Below are positions 52,358-61,207 of a DNA stretch of 64,000 nt, in pieces. This DNA is from Marinigracilibium pacificum. GTDB lineage: Bacteria; Bacteroidota; Bacteroidia; Cytophagales; Cyclobacteriaceae. Position 1 is the stretch's first letter. The number at the start of each line of letters is the position of its first letter. Under the pieces are notes generated by a model, which was not told the DNA's origin, did not search any database, and worked only from the letters and a program-made list of their open reading frames with translations. The position numbers and the translations under genes are program-made. Where the stretch lies: NCBI RefSeq assembly GCF_012926615.1, contig NZ_JABBNU010000002.1, positions 248,001 to 312,000 of the forward strand. The letters run 5' to 3'.

Positions 52358-52715
52358 GATTTTCCTTTTGTCGATTGCCTCTTGGTGAGTTTTTGCGTCG
52401 GTTTTCAAGAAATTCCTGATATTGAGCATATTGTTCCTGAGTGAATAAATCTTTTATCGCTTCATCTTTTTCATCCCTGATTGCCATCATTTTTTCACGA
52501 TTTCTTTCCTGGATTGTAGATTTTATAGAGGACTCAAACTCTTGATATATTTGATCAAGTATTAAAATTTGATCAGGATTAAGATCTGAAACTGTATTTT
52601 TTACCTCAACAAGTTCTTCCTGTATTCTCTTACTAACATCAGGTCTTTGAGCATTTATAGCTGTCAGTGACGACAGCATTAATACGAATAAGGTGCTATA
52701 AACTATTTTTCTCAT
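52347..52715 (-). CDS. Spy/CpxP-like periplasmic protein
   Basis: From ATG 52715, 122 residues. Signal peptide 1-22 (TAINAQ), followed by a helical mature protein with DLNPDQILILDQIYQEFESS, REKMMAIRDEKDEAIKDLFTQEQYAQYQEFLENRR (split at the repeated helix-turn), the pattern of LTxxQ-type Spy/CpxP chaperones, though the LTxxQ motif is only loosely kept (LNPDQ). The tail is basic and polar (KNSPRGNRQKENHEN). It overlaps the start of the receptor gene by 11 bases, so the two are co-translated. It may assist folding of that receptor or sense envelope stress. Confidence 0.7.
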   Translation of the reverse strand: MRKIVYSTLFVLMLSSLTAINAQRPDVSKRIQEELVEVKNTVSDLNPDQILILDQIYQEFESSIKSTIQERNREKMMAIRDEKDEAIKDLFTQEQYAQYQEFLENRRKNSPRGNRQKENHEN

Positions 52716-52859
52716 AACTATTAATTTTACCTGATACAAGATGTTACTTTCAATTCATGGTAAAAAATAAATTCAACCAACAGAATGAATTCATCAACAT
52801 AAAATTACTTTGATTTAAAGCGTTCCCATTGAGTTTTATTCATTGATGAAATTGGTTAG

Positions 52860-53999
52860 TTGGTTGAAAAAAAATGGGTGATATTCTTGGAAAGGGTATA
52901 TTTGAATGTGAAAGATTTAAAAAAAGTTGGGATAATTTGGATTCATTTGATTATCTGGATCACTCTTGGAATGTTGATATTCAACTGGATCTATAATTTC
53001 GGGAATAATACACTTCATGCATTTAAGATTGCCGGATCATCAGTATTTATCTATGCATTTTTATTTTATGCTAACCTGTATTTTTTACTTCCAAAGTTCA
53101 TGAAGAAGAATAAATACCTGGCATATATAATTGGTGTTATCGTTTTATTTGCAATTGCCTTTTTAATGAGTGAAGCTTTTCAGGAGTTATTATTCACAGA
53201 AAGGCACTTTCCAGATATTCCAAAGGAAAATTTTCCTCAAAGAGGGGGTCGGAGACCTGGTTTTAGACCTGATGGACAAATGAATAATTTCAGACCATTT
53301 TTAAATCCACGGTTGGTAGTTAAGCTTCTTGTTTATCTGGCTGTATTGTTTGTAAGTACAATTATTTGGATTGTTCAACAAGCCAGAGAAAGAGAGAAGA
53401 TTATTCAGAAACAAAAGAATGAGCAGTTGTCAAATGAGTTGAAACTGTTGAAATCACAGATTAATCCGCACTTTTTATTCAATGCTCTAAATAATATTTA
53501 TTCGATGTCGGTAACTAATGAACAGACCACACCAGAGATGATTTTGAAGCTATCTGAAATGTTAAGATATGTTTTATATGAAACTGTTGAGGATAGGGTT
53601 CGGATAAATAAGGAGGTTGAGTATATTCAAAATTATGTTGATTTTCAGCGATTAAAAGATGATGAATTTCAAAATATTGGGTTTTATTCAAATATTAAGA
53701 ATAATGAATTATTAATAGAGCCAATGTTATTTATACCTTTTATCGAAAATGCTTTTAAACATGGTAATATTCATCAGGATAATGGAGTTGTGGATATAAG
53801 GCTTATATCTACTGATAATGAAATTCAATTTTCTATTATAAACAGTAAGCCTTCAACTCAATTAAATAAAGATAAAGCGAGTGGAATTGGAATTAGAAAT
53901 GTAAAAGAAAGGCTTAATCTTTTATATCCAAATAGCCATAAACTGGAAATTAATGATTCTGATACTTCCTTTTCTGTTAATTTGGACATTAAAATATGA
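52860..53999 (+). CDS. LytS-type sensor histidine kinase (second)
   Basis: Up to 379 residues from a TTG at 52860. No ATG occurs before residue 37, so the real start is a TTG or GTG (52860, 52878, 52902 or 52908). Four membrane helices lie in about 20-180, with a long basic loop GGRRPGFRPDGQMNNFRP between helices three and four. The kinase part has KSQINPHFLFNALNNIYSMS (phospho-His) and FIPFIENAFKHGN (N-box), GIGIRNVKERL (G-box). The partner regulator overlaps it by 4 bases (ATGA). Divergent from the Spy-like/receptor operon, its likely target. Confidence 0.85.
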   Translation: MVEKKWVIFLERVYLNVKDLKKVGIIWIHLIIWITLGMLIFNWIYNFGNNTLHAFKIAGSSVFIYAFLFYANLYFLLPKFMKKNKYLAYIIGVIVLFAIAFLMSEAFQELLFTERHFPDIPKENFPQRGGRRPGFRPDGQMNNFRPFLNPRLVVKLLVYLAVLFVSTIIWIVQQAREREKIIQKQKNEQLSNELKLLKSQINPHFLFNALNNIYSMSVTNEQTTPEMILKLSEMLRYVLYETVEDRVRINKEVEYIQNYVDFQRLKDDEFQNIGFYSNIKNNELLIEPMLFIPFIENAFKHGNIHQDNGVVDIRLISTDNEIQFSIINSKPSTQLNKDKASGIGIRNVKERLNLLYPNSHKLEINDSDTSFSVNLDIKI

Positions 54000-54691
54000 G
54001 TGTAAATACCATTATAATTGATGATGAACAACATGCCAGGAAATTATTAGAAGATTATGTATCTAAAGTTCCTGGTTTAAATTCCTTGGGTTCTTTCAAA
54101 AATCCATTAGATGCCCTTGATTTTATTAAGGAGAATAAAGTTGATATCATATTACTGGATATACAAATGCCTCAACTCTCCGGACTTGATTTAGTAAAGG
54201 TTATTAAAAGTATTAATTGCAAAATCATATTTACAACAGCTTATTCTGAGTATGCACTTGAAGGATATAATCTTGATGTAACTGATTACTTATTAAAGCC
54301 GATAAGATTCGAACGCTTTCTTCAAGCTATAAATAAGGCAGTCGATCAAATAAAACCCGCTAAAGTAGCGAATACTTTAGCTGAGGTTTATTTAAATATA
54401 AAAGCAGACCATAAAATGTATCGGATTAAAGCTGAGGAAATTATCTATATCGAAGGAATGAAAGAGTATGTCAGATATCATTTCTCCGATAAAAAACTAA
54501 TGGCGCTTGAATCTTTGAAAAACATTGAAAGCATATTACCTCAAAATAAGTTTATCCGTGTTCATAAGTCATTTATTGTTAATAGCGATAGAGTTACTAC
54601 TCTTGATGGTAACAGATTAGTTGTTGAAGGTGAGTACATTCCGATAGGAAAATCTTACAAAGAAATTGTAGTATCTAAGCTATTTAAATAA
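53996..54691 (+). CDS. LytTR-family response regulator (second)
   Basis: A 231-residue regulator with receiver (IIDDEQHARKLL, ILLDIQMPQLSGLDL with the phospho-Asp, YLLKPIRFERFL) and LytTR DNA-binding domain (about 130-228; KADHKMYRIKAEEIIYIEGMKEYV, NKFIRVHKSFIVNSDRVTTL). Translationally coupled to the second LytS. A TGTTAACA repeat follows its stop and may be an operator for the next operon. Confidence 0.92.
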   Translation: MSVNTIIIDDEQHARKLLEDYVSKVPGLNSLGSFKNPLDALDFIKENKVDIILLDIQMPQLSGLDLVKVIKSINCKIIFTTAYSEYALEGYNLDVTDYLLKPIRFERFLQAINKAVDQIKPAKVANTLAEVYLNIKADHKMYRIKAEEIIYIEGMKEYVRYHFSDKKLMALESLKNIESILPQNKFIRVHKSFIVNSDRVTTLDGNRLVVEGEYIPIGKSYKEIVVSKLFK

Positions 54692-54692
54692 A

Positions 54693-54713
54693 TGTTAACA
54701 GAAATTGTTAACA
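54693..54713. promoter_or_regulatory. TGTTAACA-N5-TGTTAACA repeat
   Basis: Two copies of the 8-bp palindrome TGTTAACA (54693-54700 and 54706-54713) spaced by five bases, immediately after the LytTR gene and 107 bp upstream of the DUF4270 gene. It could be an operator for a LytTR or other regulator, or part of a weak terminator hairpin. Confidence 0.45.
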
Positions 54714-54819
54714 AATAATAATGTCTAATCTTTAATAGAGGAATTCTATCCGTTTGTTGAATATTTTTTTTGATGGCCTGTTGAAAGCTCAACATTGTGT
54801 CATCAAAAATTATTTAGCG

Positions 54820-56088
54820 ATGCGATTTTACATAATAATCTTATTTTTTATTGTCTTAACATCTTGTAATGATTCATTAAGTCTTGGAGAAAATTTATTC
54901 TCTGGTTCTGCTCTTGTCGCAGAGACCTGGGATACAGTAAGCGTAGAAATTGGAACGGTAAAATTTGATGAAGTGCTAACTAATGGCGATTCATCTTTTT
55001 ATGCTGGAATTAAAGATGAAGAATTTACTGGTAAGCATACCTATTCTTTTTATACTCAATTAAGCCTCGGGACGACAGAAATTCCGGATGCTAGCAATAA
55101 ATTGAAGTTTGATTCGGCACTAATTTTCTTGTTTTCAGATGGGTATTACCATGGAGAGTTAAGTGGTTCAACCTATTTGAATTTTTATGAGGTAATTGAA
55201 GAAATTTCTCCTCGTGAAGATTATTCCAGCCTGTATAATATCGATACTTTTTCTACTAACCCAGTGCAAATTGGACGAGTGAAACTAAGTTATCCAACTG
55301 AGTTTGATTCTACCTACTCTTTAAGGTTGATTGATGAATTTGGTCATAGCTTTTTTAATAAGCTTGTTGAAGAACAACTTTATGAAAGTGAAAACCTTTA
55401 TGGCTTAAAAGGTGAACTAGACACTGATGTGCAATTTGTCTTAGGGTTTAACTCAAATATTGAACTTAGATTATATTATTCTTATGAAGATGATGAGCCT
55501 GAGGCTGATGAAAAATATATAAGTTTTGTCAATTCAGGTGTTTCTAAATTTAATTCCATAAAAAGTGAATATTCTGATTTAGTAATTTCCAATTTGAAAT
55601 CCGAAGGGGATATTTTGTCCTCATCTCAATTGGGAGATCGAGCAATACTACATAATGGTAGTGGCCTTTATTCAATAATTGATTTTCCAAATATCGAGAT
55701 GTTGAATGATGATGATTCTACACTATTTATTGAAAGTGCCTACCTAACAATAGCTCCATGCTGGCAAGATCTGGAAGATATAGATGAAGTACTTCCTGAG
55801 TTAAGAATGTTACCTGTTAATGAGAAAAATGAGCTTTTGTCACAGACAGAAGTCATTATACCGTTGACAGGTGATGATGAGTATATAGGCGAGAAGGTCT
55901 ATAAGATTGATGTGACTGACCATGTGAATTATTTGATGAAAAACCCAACTGAGCATTATTCCTTTTTGCTTAAATATTATCCAACAGCAAGAAGGGGATA
56001 TCCTGAATATTTAGTGATTGGAGATAATAAGAACAATAATTACAAATCTTTTTTAACAATAAATATAATAAGGTTGAGATATGAATAA
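54820..56088 (+). CDS. DUF4270 family lipoprotein
   Basis: From ATG 54820, 422 residues. Lipoprotein signal ends IVLTSC (Cys16), followed by NDSLSLGENLF, SVEIGTVKFDEVLTNGDSSFYAGIKDEEFTGK (split at NGDSSFYAG), the DUF4270 opening in which repeated D/G-rich strands are followed by mixed beta-sheet. DUF4270 proteins are surface-exposed or periplasmic Bacteroidota lipoproteins of unknown function. The stop overlaps the kelch gene start by 8 bases, so the DUF4270-kelch-barrel operon is translationally coupled. Confidence 0.85.
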   Translation: MRFYIIILFFIVLTSCNDSLSLGENLFSGSALVAETWDTVSVEIGTVKFDEVLTNGDSSFYAGIKDEEFTGKHTYSFYTQLSLGTTEIPDASNKLKFDSALIFLFSDGYYHGELSGSTYLNFYEVIEEISPREDYSSLYNIDTFSTNPVQIGRVKLSYPTEFDSTYSLRLIDEFGHSFFNKLVEEQLYESENLYGLKGELDTDVQFVLGFNSNIELRLYYSYEDDEPEADEKYISFVNSGVSKFNSIKSEYSDLVISNLKSEGDILSSSQLGDRAILHNGSGLYSIIDFPNIEMLNDDDSTLFIESAYLTIAPCWQDLEDIDEVLPELRMLPVNEKNELLSQTEVIIPLTGDDEYIGEKVYKIDVTDHVNYLMKNPTEHYSFLLKYYPTARRGYPEYLVIGDNKNNNYKSFLTINIIRLRYE

Positions 56089-57055
56089 ATTTTATTTTTT
56101 ACTGCTAGCAATGATATTATTTGCTTGTGATGATGTAATTGATGATTCCACTAGTGAAGAAGGTAACTGGATACGAAAAAGTTCATTTGAAGGGGTTGGG
56201 AGATCAAATCCGGTAGTATTTACTGTGGAAGACAAGGCATTTGTTGGTTTGGGTTTTGATGGAGATAATTTTCTGATTGATTTTTGGGTGTACGACCCCG
56301 ATTTGAATTTCTGGAAACGAATAGCAGACTTTCCGGGTCAGGCACGTACTAGTGCTGTAGCTTTTTCTATTGGTAATAAGGGTTATGTGGGAACTGGATA
56401 TAATGAAGAAGGCGAATTATCTGATTTTTATGTTTATGATGTAGATGCAGATTCATGGTCAAGAATAGCAGATTTTGGTGGTGGGCCAAGATATGAATCT
56501 GTTGCCTATTCCCTTGGTGATAATGGGTATGTGGGGGCTGGATACAATGGTAATTATCTTAAGGATTTCTGGAAATATAATCCAACTAATGATTCTTGGG
56601 ATCAAATCATCAGTATCAAAGGTGAAAAAAGGATGGCTGCCAATTCTTTTGTCATTGATGGAAATGCCTATATTGTTACCGGATCAAATAATGGGATTCT
56701 TGAATCTGATTTTTGGCAATACAACCCCGAGTCTGTCGACTGGTTTGAGCTAGCAGACCTATACGAAGATGAAGACTATAGTAAAGTAAGAGAAAATGGT
56801 GTTGCTTTTGCTCTGAATGGTTATGGATATCTAACTACCGGTAATAATGGAGCTAATCTAAAATCTACTTATGAATACAATCCCATTGATGATACCTGGA
56901 AAGAGAAAACTTCATTTGAGGGTGTTGAAAGGCAGGGAGCTATAGGTTTTACTGTTAAAGGAAGATCTTTCGTAGGACTCGGTAGAAACAGTAGTCTTCG
57001 ATTTGATGATATCTGGGAGTTTATTCCTTTCGAAGAGTATAATGATGAAGATTAA
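56081..57055 (+). CDS. kelch-repeat lipoprotein
   Basis: A 324-residue lipoprotein: signal ends MILFAC (Cys16), then about six kelch blades, for example DFWVYDPDLNFWKRIADFPGQAR, DFYVYDVDADSWSRIADFGGGPR, DFWKYNPTNDSWDQIIS and DFWQYNPESVDWFELADL, each with the Gly-Gly-turn and Tyr/Trp pair typical of kelch motifs. It forms a beta-propeller on the outer membrane, likely binding a protein or glycan. Its start overlaps the DUF4270 gene by 8 bases and its stop overlaps the barrel gene by 14 bases. Confidence 0.88.
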   Translation: MNKFYFLLLAMILFACDDVIDDSTSEEGNWIRKSSFEGVGRSNPVVFTVEDKAFVGLGFDGDNFLIDFWVYDPDLNFWKRIADFPGQARTSAVAFSIGNKGYVGTGYNEEGELSDFYVYDVDADSWSRIADFGGGPRYESVAYSLGDNGYVGAGYNGNYLKDFWKYNPTNDSWDQIISIKGEKRMAANSFVIDGNAYIVTGSNNGILESDFWQYNPESVDWFELADLYEDEDYSKVRENGVAFALNGYGYLTTGNNGANLKSTYEYNPIDDTWKEKTSFEGVERQGAIGFTVKGRSFVGLGRNSSLRFDDIWEFIPFEEYNDED

Positions 57056-58280
57056 TCGATCTCTATTTGTTTGTTTTATTTGTTGGCTATGTGCTTTTGT
57101 GGCACATGGTCAGCAATATCGATCCTCTGTTTATTCTGGATTTGGGATTGGAGAAATAAAGTATCCATCTACGAGTTATTTTAAAAGTATGGGTGGTACA
57201 TCAATAGGCGTTACAAGTAAATATCATGTAAATCTTGATAATCCTGCAGCTAATACCTACCTCGGTGGAGAAAGTTTTCAGAACCAATTTGATATAGGTT
57301 TTTATATAAATAACCGAGAGCTTAAATCTGAAGAAATTAGTGGTTCACTGACAGATGGTGGTTTGGCTTATGTGAATTTTTGGACTCGATTTAATTCAAA
57401 ATGGACTGGAATGGTTGGGATAACTCCAATTAGTTTAATGGGCTATGATGTTATGGAAAAAGATGTTCAGTTAGGGAATGGAGATCGATATGATTTGAAT
57501 TATGTTGGTTCTGGTGGGTTTTCTAAAGCTTATCTTGCTATGAGCTATGAAGTATTTAAAGGTCTTACTTTAGGTGGTAGATTGGGATATATTTTTGGTA
57601 GTCTATCACAGGAGGAAAAATATATGAATGAGGCAGGTTACGCTCTATTTACGCTTGATAGTCGTACAACTGTTAATCGGCTTAACTTTGATATTTCAAT
57701 GAATTACCAATATCAGTTTGAAAAGTCTGCATTAAACTTTGGTGCGATTTACGAAACGAAGGTTGAGTTGAAAGGGACAAATATTACTGAATTAAGCGAT
57801 GAGATCGATGAGTATACTTTTGATAGGGGGGAATCATATACTAGCTTGACAATCCCAGAACAAATTGGAATTGGACTTTCATATCAGAATGAATTATTAA
57901 TTGTTGGTTTGGATGTCATGAAGATGGGGTGGGAGAATGTATCTTCCAGTTATCCTGAAATTAGTTTAAGAGATTCTTATCGGTATTCAATCGGGATTAG
58001 CTACTTACCAACCTTAAATCCAGATACTTTTTTTCATAAGATCAGGTATTCGGCAGGAGGATATATAAATCAAAGTCATTTGATAATTGAGGGTGTTTCG
58101 TTTGTTGATTATGGAGTAAGCGCAGGAATAAGTATACCTGTCAATAATGCAATATTTGATTTTTATTATAACAGAGCAATTAATGGCACAACTACAAAGG
58201 GGTTAGTGCAGGAGTCTGTACATGAATTAGGTCTATCTATTTCATTTAAAGGTAGGTGGATGAAGACAAGATATTACTGA
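57042..58280 (+). CDS. outer-membrane protein (large barrel, FadL/OmpP1-like layout)
   Basis: From ATG 57042 (a Met at 57003 is less likely), 412 residues. Signal peptide about 1-24 (AFVAHGQ). A long beta-rich mature region follows with FKSMGGTSIGVTSKYHVNLDNPAANTYL (split at NLDNPAA), TLGGRLGYIFGSLSQEE, LNFGAIYETKVELKG and FDFYYNRAI, ending RWMKTRYY with an aromatic terminal residue. The MGG[TV]SIG and NPA motifs recall the FadL/OmpP1 and type IX-associated PorV-like barrels. It is the last gene of the DUF4270-kelch operon, so the lipoproteins may be its partners. Confidence 0.75.
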   Translation: MMKINRSLFVCFICWLCAFVAHGQQYRSSVYSGFGIGEIKYPSTSYFKSMGGTSIGVTSKYHVNLDNPAANTYLGGESFQNQFDIGFYINNRELKSEEISGSLTDGGLAYVNFWTRFNSKWTGMVGITPISLMGYDVMEKDVQLGNGDRYDLNYVGSGGFSKAYLAMSYEVFKGLTLGGRLGYIFGSLSQEEKYMNEAGYALFTLDSRTTVNRLNFDISMNYQYQFEKSALNFGAIYETKVELKGTNITELSDEIDEYTFDRGESYTSLTIPEQIGIGLSYQNELLIVGLDVMKMGWENVSSSYPEISLRDSYRYSIGISYLPTLNPDTFFHKIRYSAGGYINQSHLIIEGVSFVDYGVSAGISIPVNNAIFDFYYNRAINGTTTKGLVQESVHELGLSISFKGRWMKTRYY

Positions 58281-58344
58281 TTAATTGGTAAATAATTGAT
58301 TAGTTCTAAGCTAAAGGTAGAAGCTGGCGACTTATAATAAAAAA

Positions 58345-58373
58345 AAAGCATGAGATAAAATACCTCATGCTTT
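58345..58373. terminator. bidirectional terminator after the barrel gene
   Basis: Perfect 10-bp stem AAAGCATGAG (58345-58354) with 58364-58373, nine-base loop, A-run before and short T-run after. It can end both the plus-strand operon and, with the poly-A side, the minus-strand RDD gene. Confidence 0.65.
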
Positions 58374-58466
58374 AATTAATAATGAGAACTGATGCATTAA
58401 AAGTAAATTCAATTACCAACATTATAACGATAGCAACATGATCCCAGTATGTTGCAACCAATGTTT

Positions 58467-59423
58467 TTAAGCATCAATTAAACCAGATCCTTGAAATGTG
58501 ATTTTTTCATCTTGTTCTGCAACTCTTCCTTCTTTAACTACTGAAGTCTTTGACCATTTATCGTGCCATCCTTCTTCACCTAAAAATGAAATTGCATCAA
58601 AAGGAATTAATCTTGTGAATGTTCTACCAATAACCCGCCATACACCTGGCTTATCACCTTTGGAAATAACTCTAGAGCCTGTTGCAAATTTACCAGGAGT
58701 TGCCTGGAATATACTTTCAAAGAAAATGTAATAGAATAAAAATGCGAAATATACAGAAATATTGAAGGCGAATTCATCGAGATGAGATAAGTATTCATAA
58801 AATAATCTATATACCAATATATCATGTAAGGTGACAGCTACATACAAAAAGCTAATCAATGAATCGATAATATGATGAGAAAAACGCATGCCTCTGCTTA
58901 CAGGCATTTGATCTGCTTTAGATAAAATATTCTCACTTTTATCAACACTTAATTGTTTTATGATTTTATAAGATAAAGTCGTAAATATTATATTTTTTAT
59001 AAAGTGAGGTATTATCCCCCAATTGTAAGCTGAGGTGTTTTCACTTTTGAAAAATATTAAGTTTAAGACACCATATAACAATCCAAAACTTGCTGTTAAC
59101 AAAATAATCGAATAACAAATTCGAAGTAGATTTGATCTAGAACCGTTAGAATTTGTATATAGAATTGAGGCAAGGATAAATAGAGAAAACACGACAAGGC
59201 TCATTAAATTCAAATGTCCGGGTCCATTAGGATTTGAAACTAAAAAGATATTCATATTTGAAATCCAGACACCAGCATATGGTGTAAACCAATATAATGC
59301 CCCTGAAAAGATACTTGAGTCTTCACTGGTAATTGGGAAGAAAAAAGGATATAAAGTGCCAATTAAACCTAAAATGCTTAGAATAAATGATATTGGTACA
59401 ATAGGAAGTTGATTGTTTTTCAT
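58467..59423 (-). CDS. RDD family membrane protein
   Basis: A 318-residue membrane protein. The N-terminal half has four helices (about 7-27, 75-95, 100-120, 140-160). The C-terminal half is an RDD domain: MRFSHHIIDSLISFLY (Arg-x-x-x-Asp), IFFESIFQATPGKFATGSRVIS (split at ATPGKFATGSRV) and FTRLIPFDAISFL. RDD proteins are thought to transport small molecules or compatible solutes. The extra N-terminal membrane half is not typical of the minimal RDD unit. It is followed by a weak hairpin GCAACAT...ATGTTGC at 58433-58455. Confidence 0.8.
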   Translation of the reverse strand: MKNNQLPIVPISFILSILGLIGTLYPFFFPITSEDSSIFSGALYWFTPYAGVWISNMNIFLVSNPNGPGHLNLMSLVVFSLFILASILYTNSNGSRSNLLRICYSIILLTASFGLLYGVLNLIFFKSENTSAYNWGIIPHFIKNIIFTTLSYKIIKQLSVDKSENILSKADQMPVSRGMRFSHHIIDSLISFLYVAVTLHDILVYRLFYEYLSHLDEFAFNISVYFAFLFYYIFFESIFQATPGKFATGSRVISKGDKPGVWRVIGRTFTRLIPFDAISFLGEEGWHDKWSKTSVVKEGRVAEQDEKITFQGSGLIDA

Positions 59424-59489
59424 TTTAATGTCCTTAGTATATGAGTATATACTTTATTTGAGAGATAGGTAAGCCTGGACAAAAAAATA

Positions 59490-59513
59490 GCGGATAAGAA
59501 TTAACTTATCCGC
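59490..59513 (-). terminator. terminator of the 120-residue lipoprotein gene
   Basis: Perfect 9-bp stem GCGGATAAG (59490-59498) with 59505-59513, six-base loop, poly-A at 59481-59487 reading as Ts on the minus strand. Confidence 0.8.
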
Positions 59514-59533
59514 CTTAGCAAAGCGATCAATCT

Positions 59534-59896
59534 TTAATCTTTAACCAAATCAATTGACAGCCTGCTGTATCTTTCAGTCGATTCGTTAGCGTCTATTAAA
59601 TACGTATACGAACCATTTTTATATTCAGTTTCACCAACAAAGTCTATTGGTTGTATTGTAAATACCTCTCCATCAATCTCAAGTTCAACGTATGCATATC
59701 GGTATGCTACCTCAAAGGTTTGATAATCAGATGTTTCTCCACTGTTTAAATCGTTGAAAGTGTTTGAGTTAACAGTGATATTTTTATAATCAAATTGACT
59801 AATATTTTTTATACGAATCAGTAAAGGTTCGTCTTCTTTAGAACATCCTAACGTTAATAAAATTGGTAGAATAAAAAGCAATATTTTGGACTTCAT
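59534..59896 (-). CDS. small lipoprotein of unknown function
   Basis: A 120-residue protein with a lipoprotein signal (PILLTLGC, Cys18) and a beta-rich mature domain: LLIRIKNISQFDYKNITVNS, ETSDYQTFEVAYRYAYVELEIDGE, FTIQPIDFVGETEYKNGSYTYLID. The succession of short strands with regular Y/V pairs suggests a small Ig-like or beta-sandwich fold. No family is recognised. Monocistronic with its own terminator. Confidence 0.7.
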   Translation of the reverse strand: MKSKILLFILPILLTLGCSKEDEPLLIRIKNISQFDYKNITVNSNTFNDLNSGETSDYQTFEVAYRYAYVELEIDGEVFTIQPIDFVGETEYKNGSYTYLIDANESTERYSRLSIDLVKD

Positions 59897-60217
59897 GATT
59901 ATTAGTTATTTCACTTAATATTATAACAATAATTATACCAATTGACTGTTTTTATATTGCATTAAATAATAAAAGAATCTGTTAAATGGAATATCATCTA
60001 TGACTGGGGTTGTATTTAGCTCAAAATTTAATGCCAGACCAAAACTTTATTATCAGATTTATAATCTTAGATAAACTTCCAAGCATAAATATCTGGTAAA
60101 CAAAGTATAATTTGATCTAAAATGCCAAATACAATTCCAAATTGTCGCTGTTGATAATTCGTATTCAAAATTATATTCGGTCTAGCTTATATACAACTTT
60201 TTATAGATAAATTAATA
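59897..60217. other. 321-bp intergenic region, nothing recognised
   Basis: AT-rich stretch between the glutaminase stop (60218) and the lipoprotein start (59896). Presumably it carries the lipoprotein promoter near its left end. I see no credible frame, hairpin with T-run, or repeat. Confidence 0.6.
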
Positions 60218-61153
60218 TTAAAAAATTGAGCTATTAGTTTTTGTTGTGAATTTTTCCAGAAATTTCATCCCTTTATACGAGTTCCCTTTACTGTTTAAGC
60301 GGGGACTCCAAACAGCAATACTGTATTCTCCGGGTAAGACTGCTGCAATACCACCACCAACACCACTTTTACCTGGAAGTCCGACTTTAAAAGCAAAATC
60401 TCCAGCTTCATCGTAAAACCCACACATTTGCATTATTGCATTTACTCTTTTTGCTTTACTGGGAGTGAGTATCTTATTATTTGTTAACGGATCTGTACCC
60501 CGGTTCGCCAGAAACAAAAATGCTCTTGATAACTCAATGCAGTTCATTTCAACAGAGCATAGATAAAAGTAAAAATCCAGAACTTGATCAGGATCATTTT
60601 CGATATTACCAAATGATTTCATGAAATGGACTAAAGCTGAGTTTCGTTCTCCGGTAGATTTTTCAGATTCAGCAACGCTTTTGTTATAATTTATTTCATT
60701 TGAATTGGCTAATAGTCTAACAAATGAAAGAAACTCTTCTTTTGGATTTTCCAAATAGCTGATTAATATATCTGATACTACTAATGCTCCAGCGTTAATA
60801 AAAGGGTTTCTGGGTATTCCTTTTTCATATTCTAATTGAACCAGGGAATTAAACGGAGACCCGGAAGGTTCAACTCCAACTCTGTTCCATATACTGACAC
60901 CCTCATTTTTAAAAGCAAGGATTAAAGAAAATACTTTGGCTATACTTTGAATGCTGAATTTTTCACTAGCATCACCAAAATCATAATGATGATTATCTAA
61001 AGTAGTCAAATGCACACCAAATTTTTCCGGATTAATATGTTTTAGCTCAGGGATATAATCTGCTACGTGTCCTAAGTCATTCATATCAGTTGTGTCATCT
61101 GCTATTTCTCTGAATATCTTTCTATAATCGAATGTCATACCTAAAGCTTTCAT
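60218..61153 (-). CDS. glsA: glutaminase
   Basis: About 311 residues from Met at 61153 (alternative Met starts at 61138 and 61177). It converts L-glutamine to glutamate and ammonia. Motifs of the serine-dependent beta-lactamase-fold glutaminases are clear: KFSIQSIAKVFSL (catalytic Ser-x-x-Lys), GVEPSGSPFNSL, KGIPRNPFINAGAL (Asn), SEKSTGERN, NRGTDPLT and PGKSGVGGGI near the C-terminus. Cytoplasmic. In other bacteria it supports acid resistance and nitrogen metabolism. Divergent from the SulP transporter gene. Confidence 0.95.
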   Translation of the reverse strand: MKALGMTFDYRKIFREIADDTTDMNDLGHVADYIPELKHINPEKFGVHLTTLDNHHYDFGDASEKFSIQSIAKVFSLILAFKNEGVSIWNRVGVEPSGSPFNSLVQLEYEKGIPRNPFINAGALVVSDILISYLENPKEEFLSFVRLLANSNEINYNKSVAESEKSTGERNSALVHFMKSFGNIENDPDQVLDFYFYLCSVEMNCIELSRAFLFLANRGTDPLTNNKILTPSKAKRVNAIMQMCGFYDEAGDFAFKVGLPGKSGVGGGIAAVLPGEYSIAVWSPRLNSKGNSYKGMKFLEKFTTKTNSSIF

Positions 61154-61207
61154 GCAATTTAAGTAGCTTATTATCAATTGAAAACCATTGAGAAGGAGAA
61201 TGTTGAA

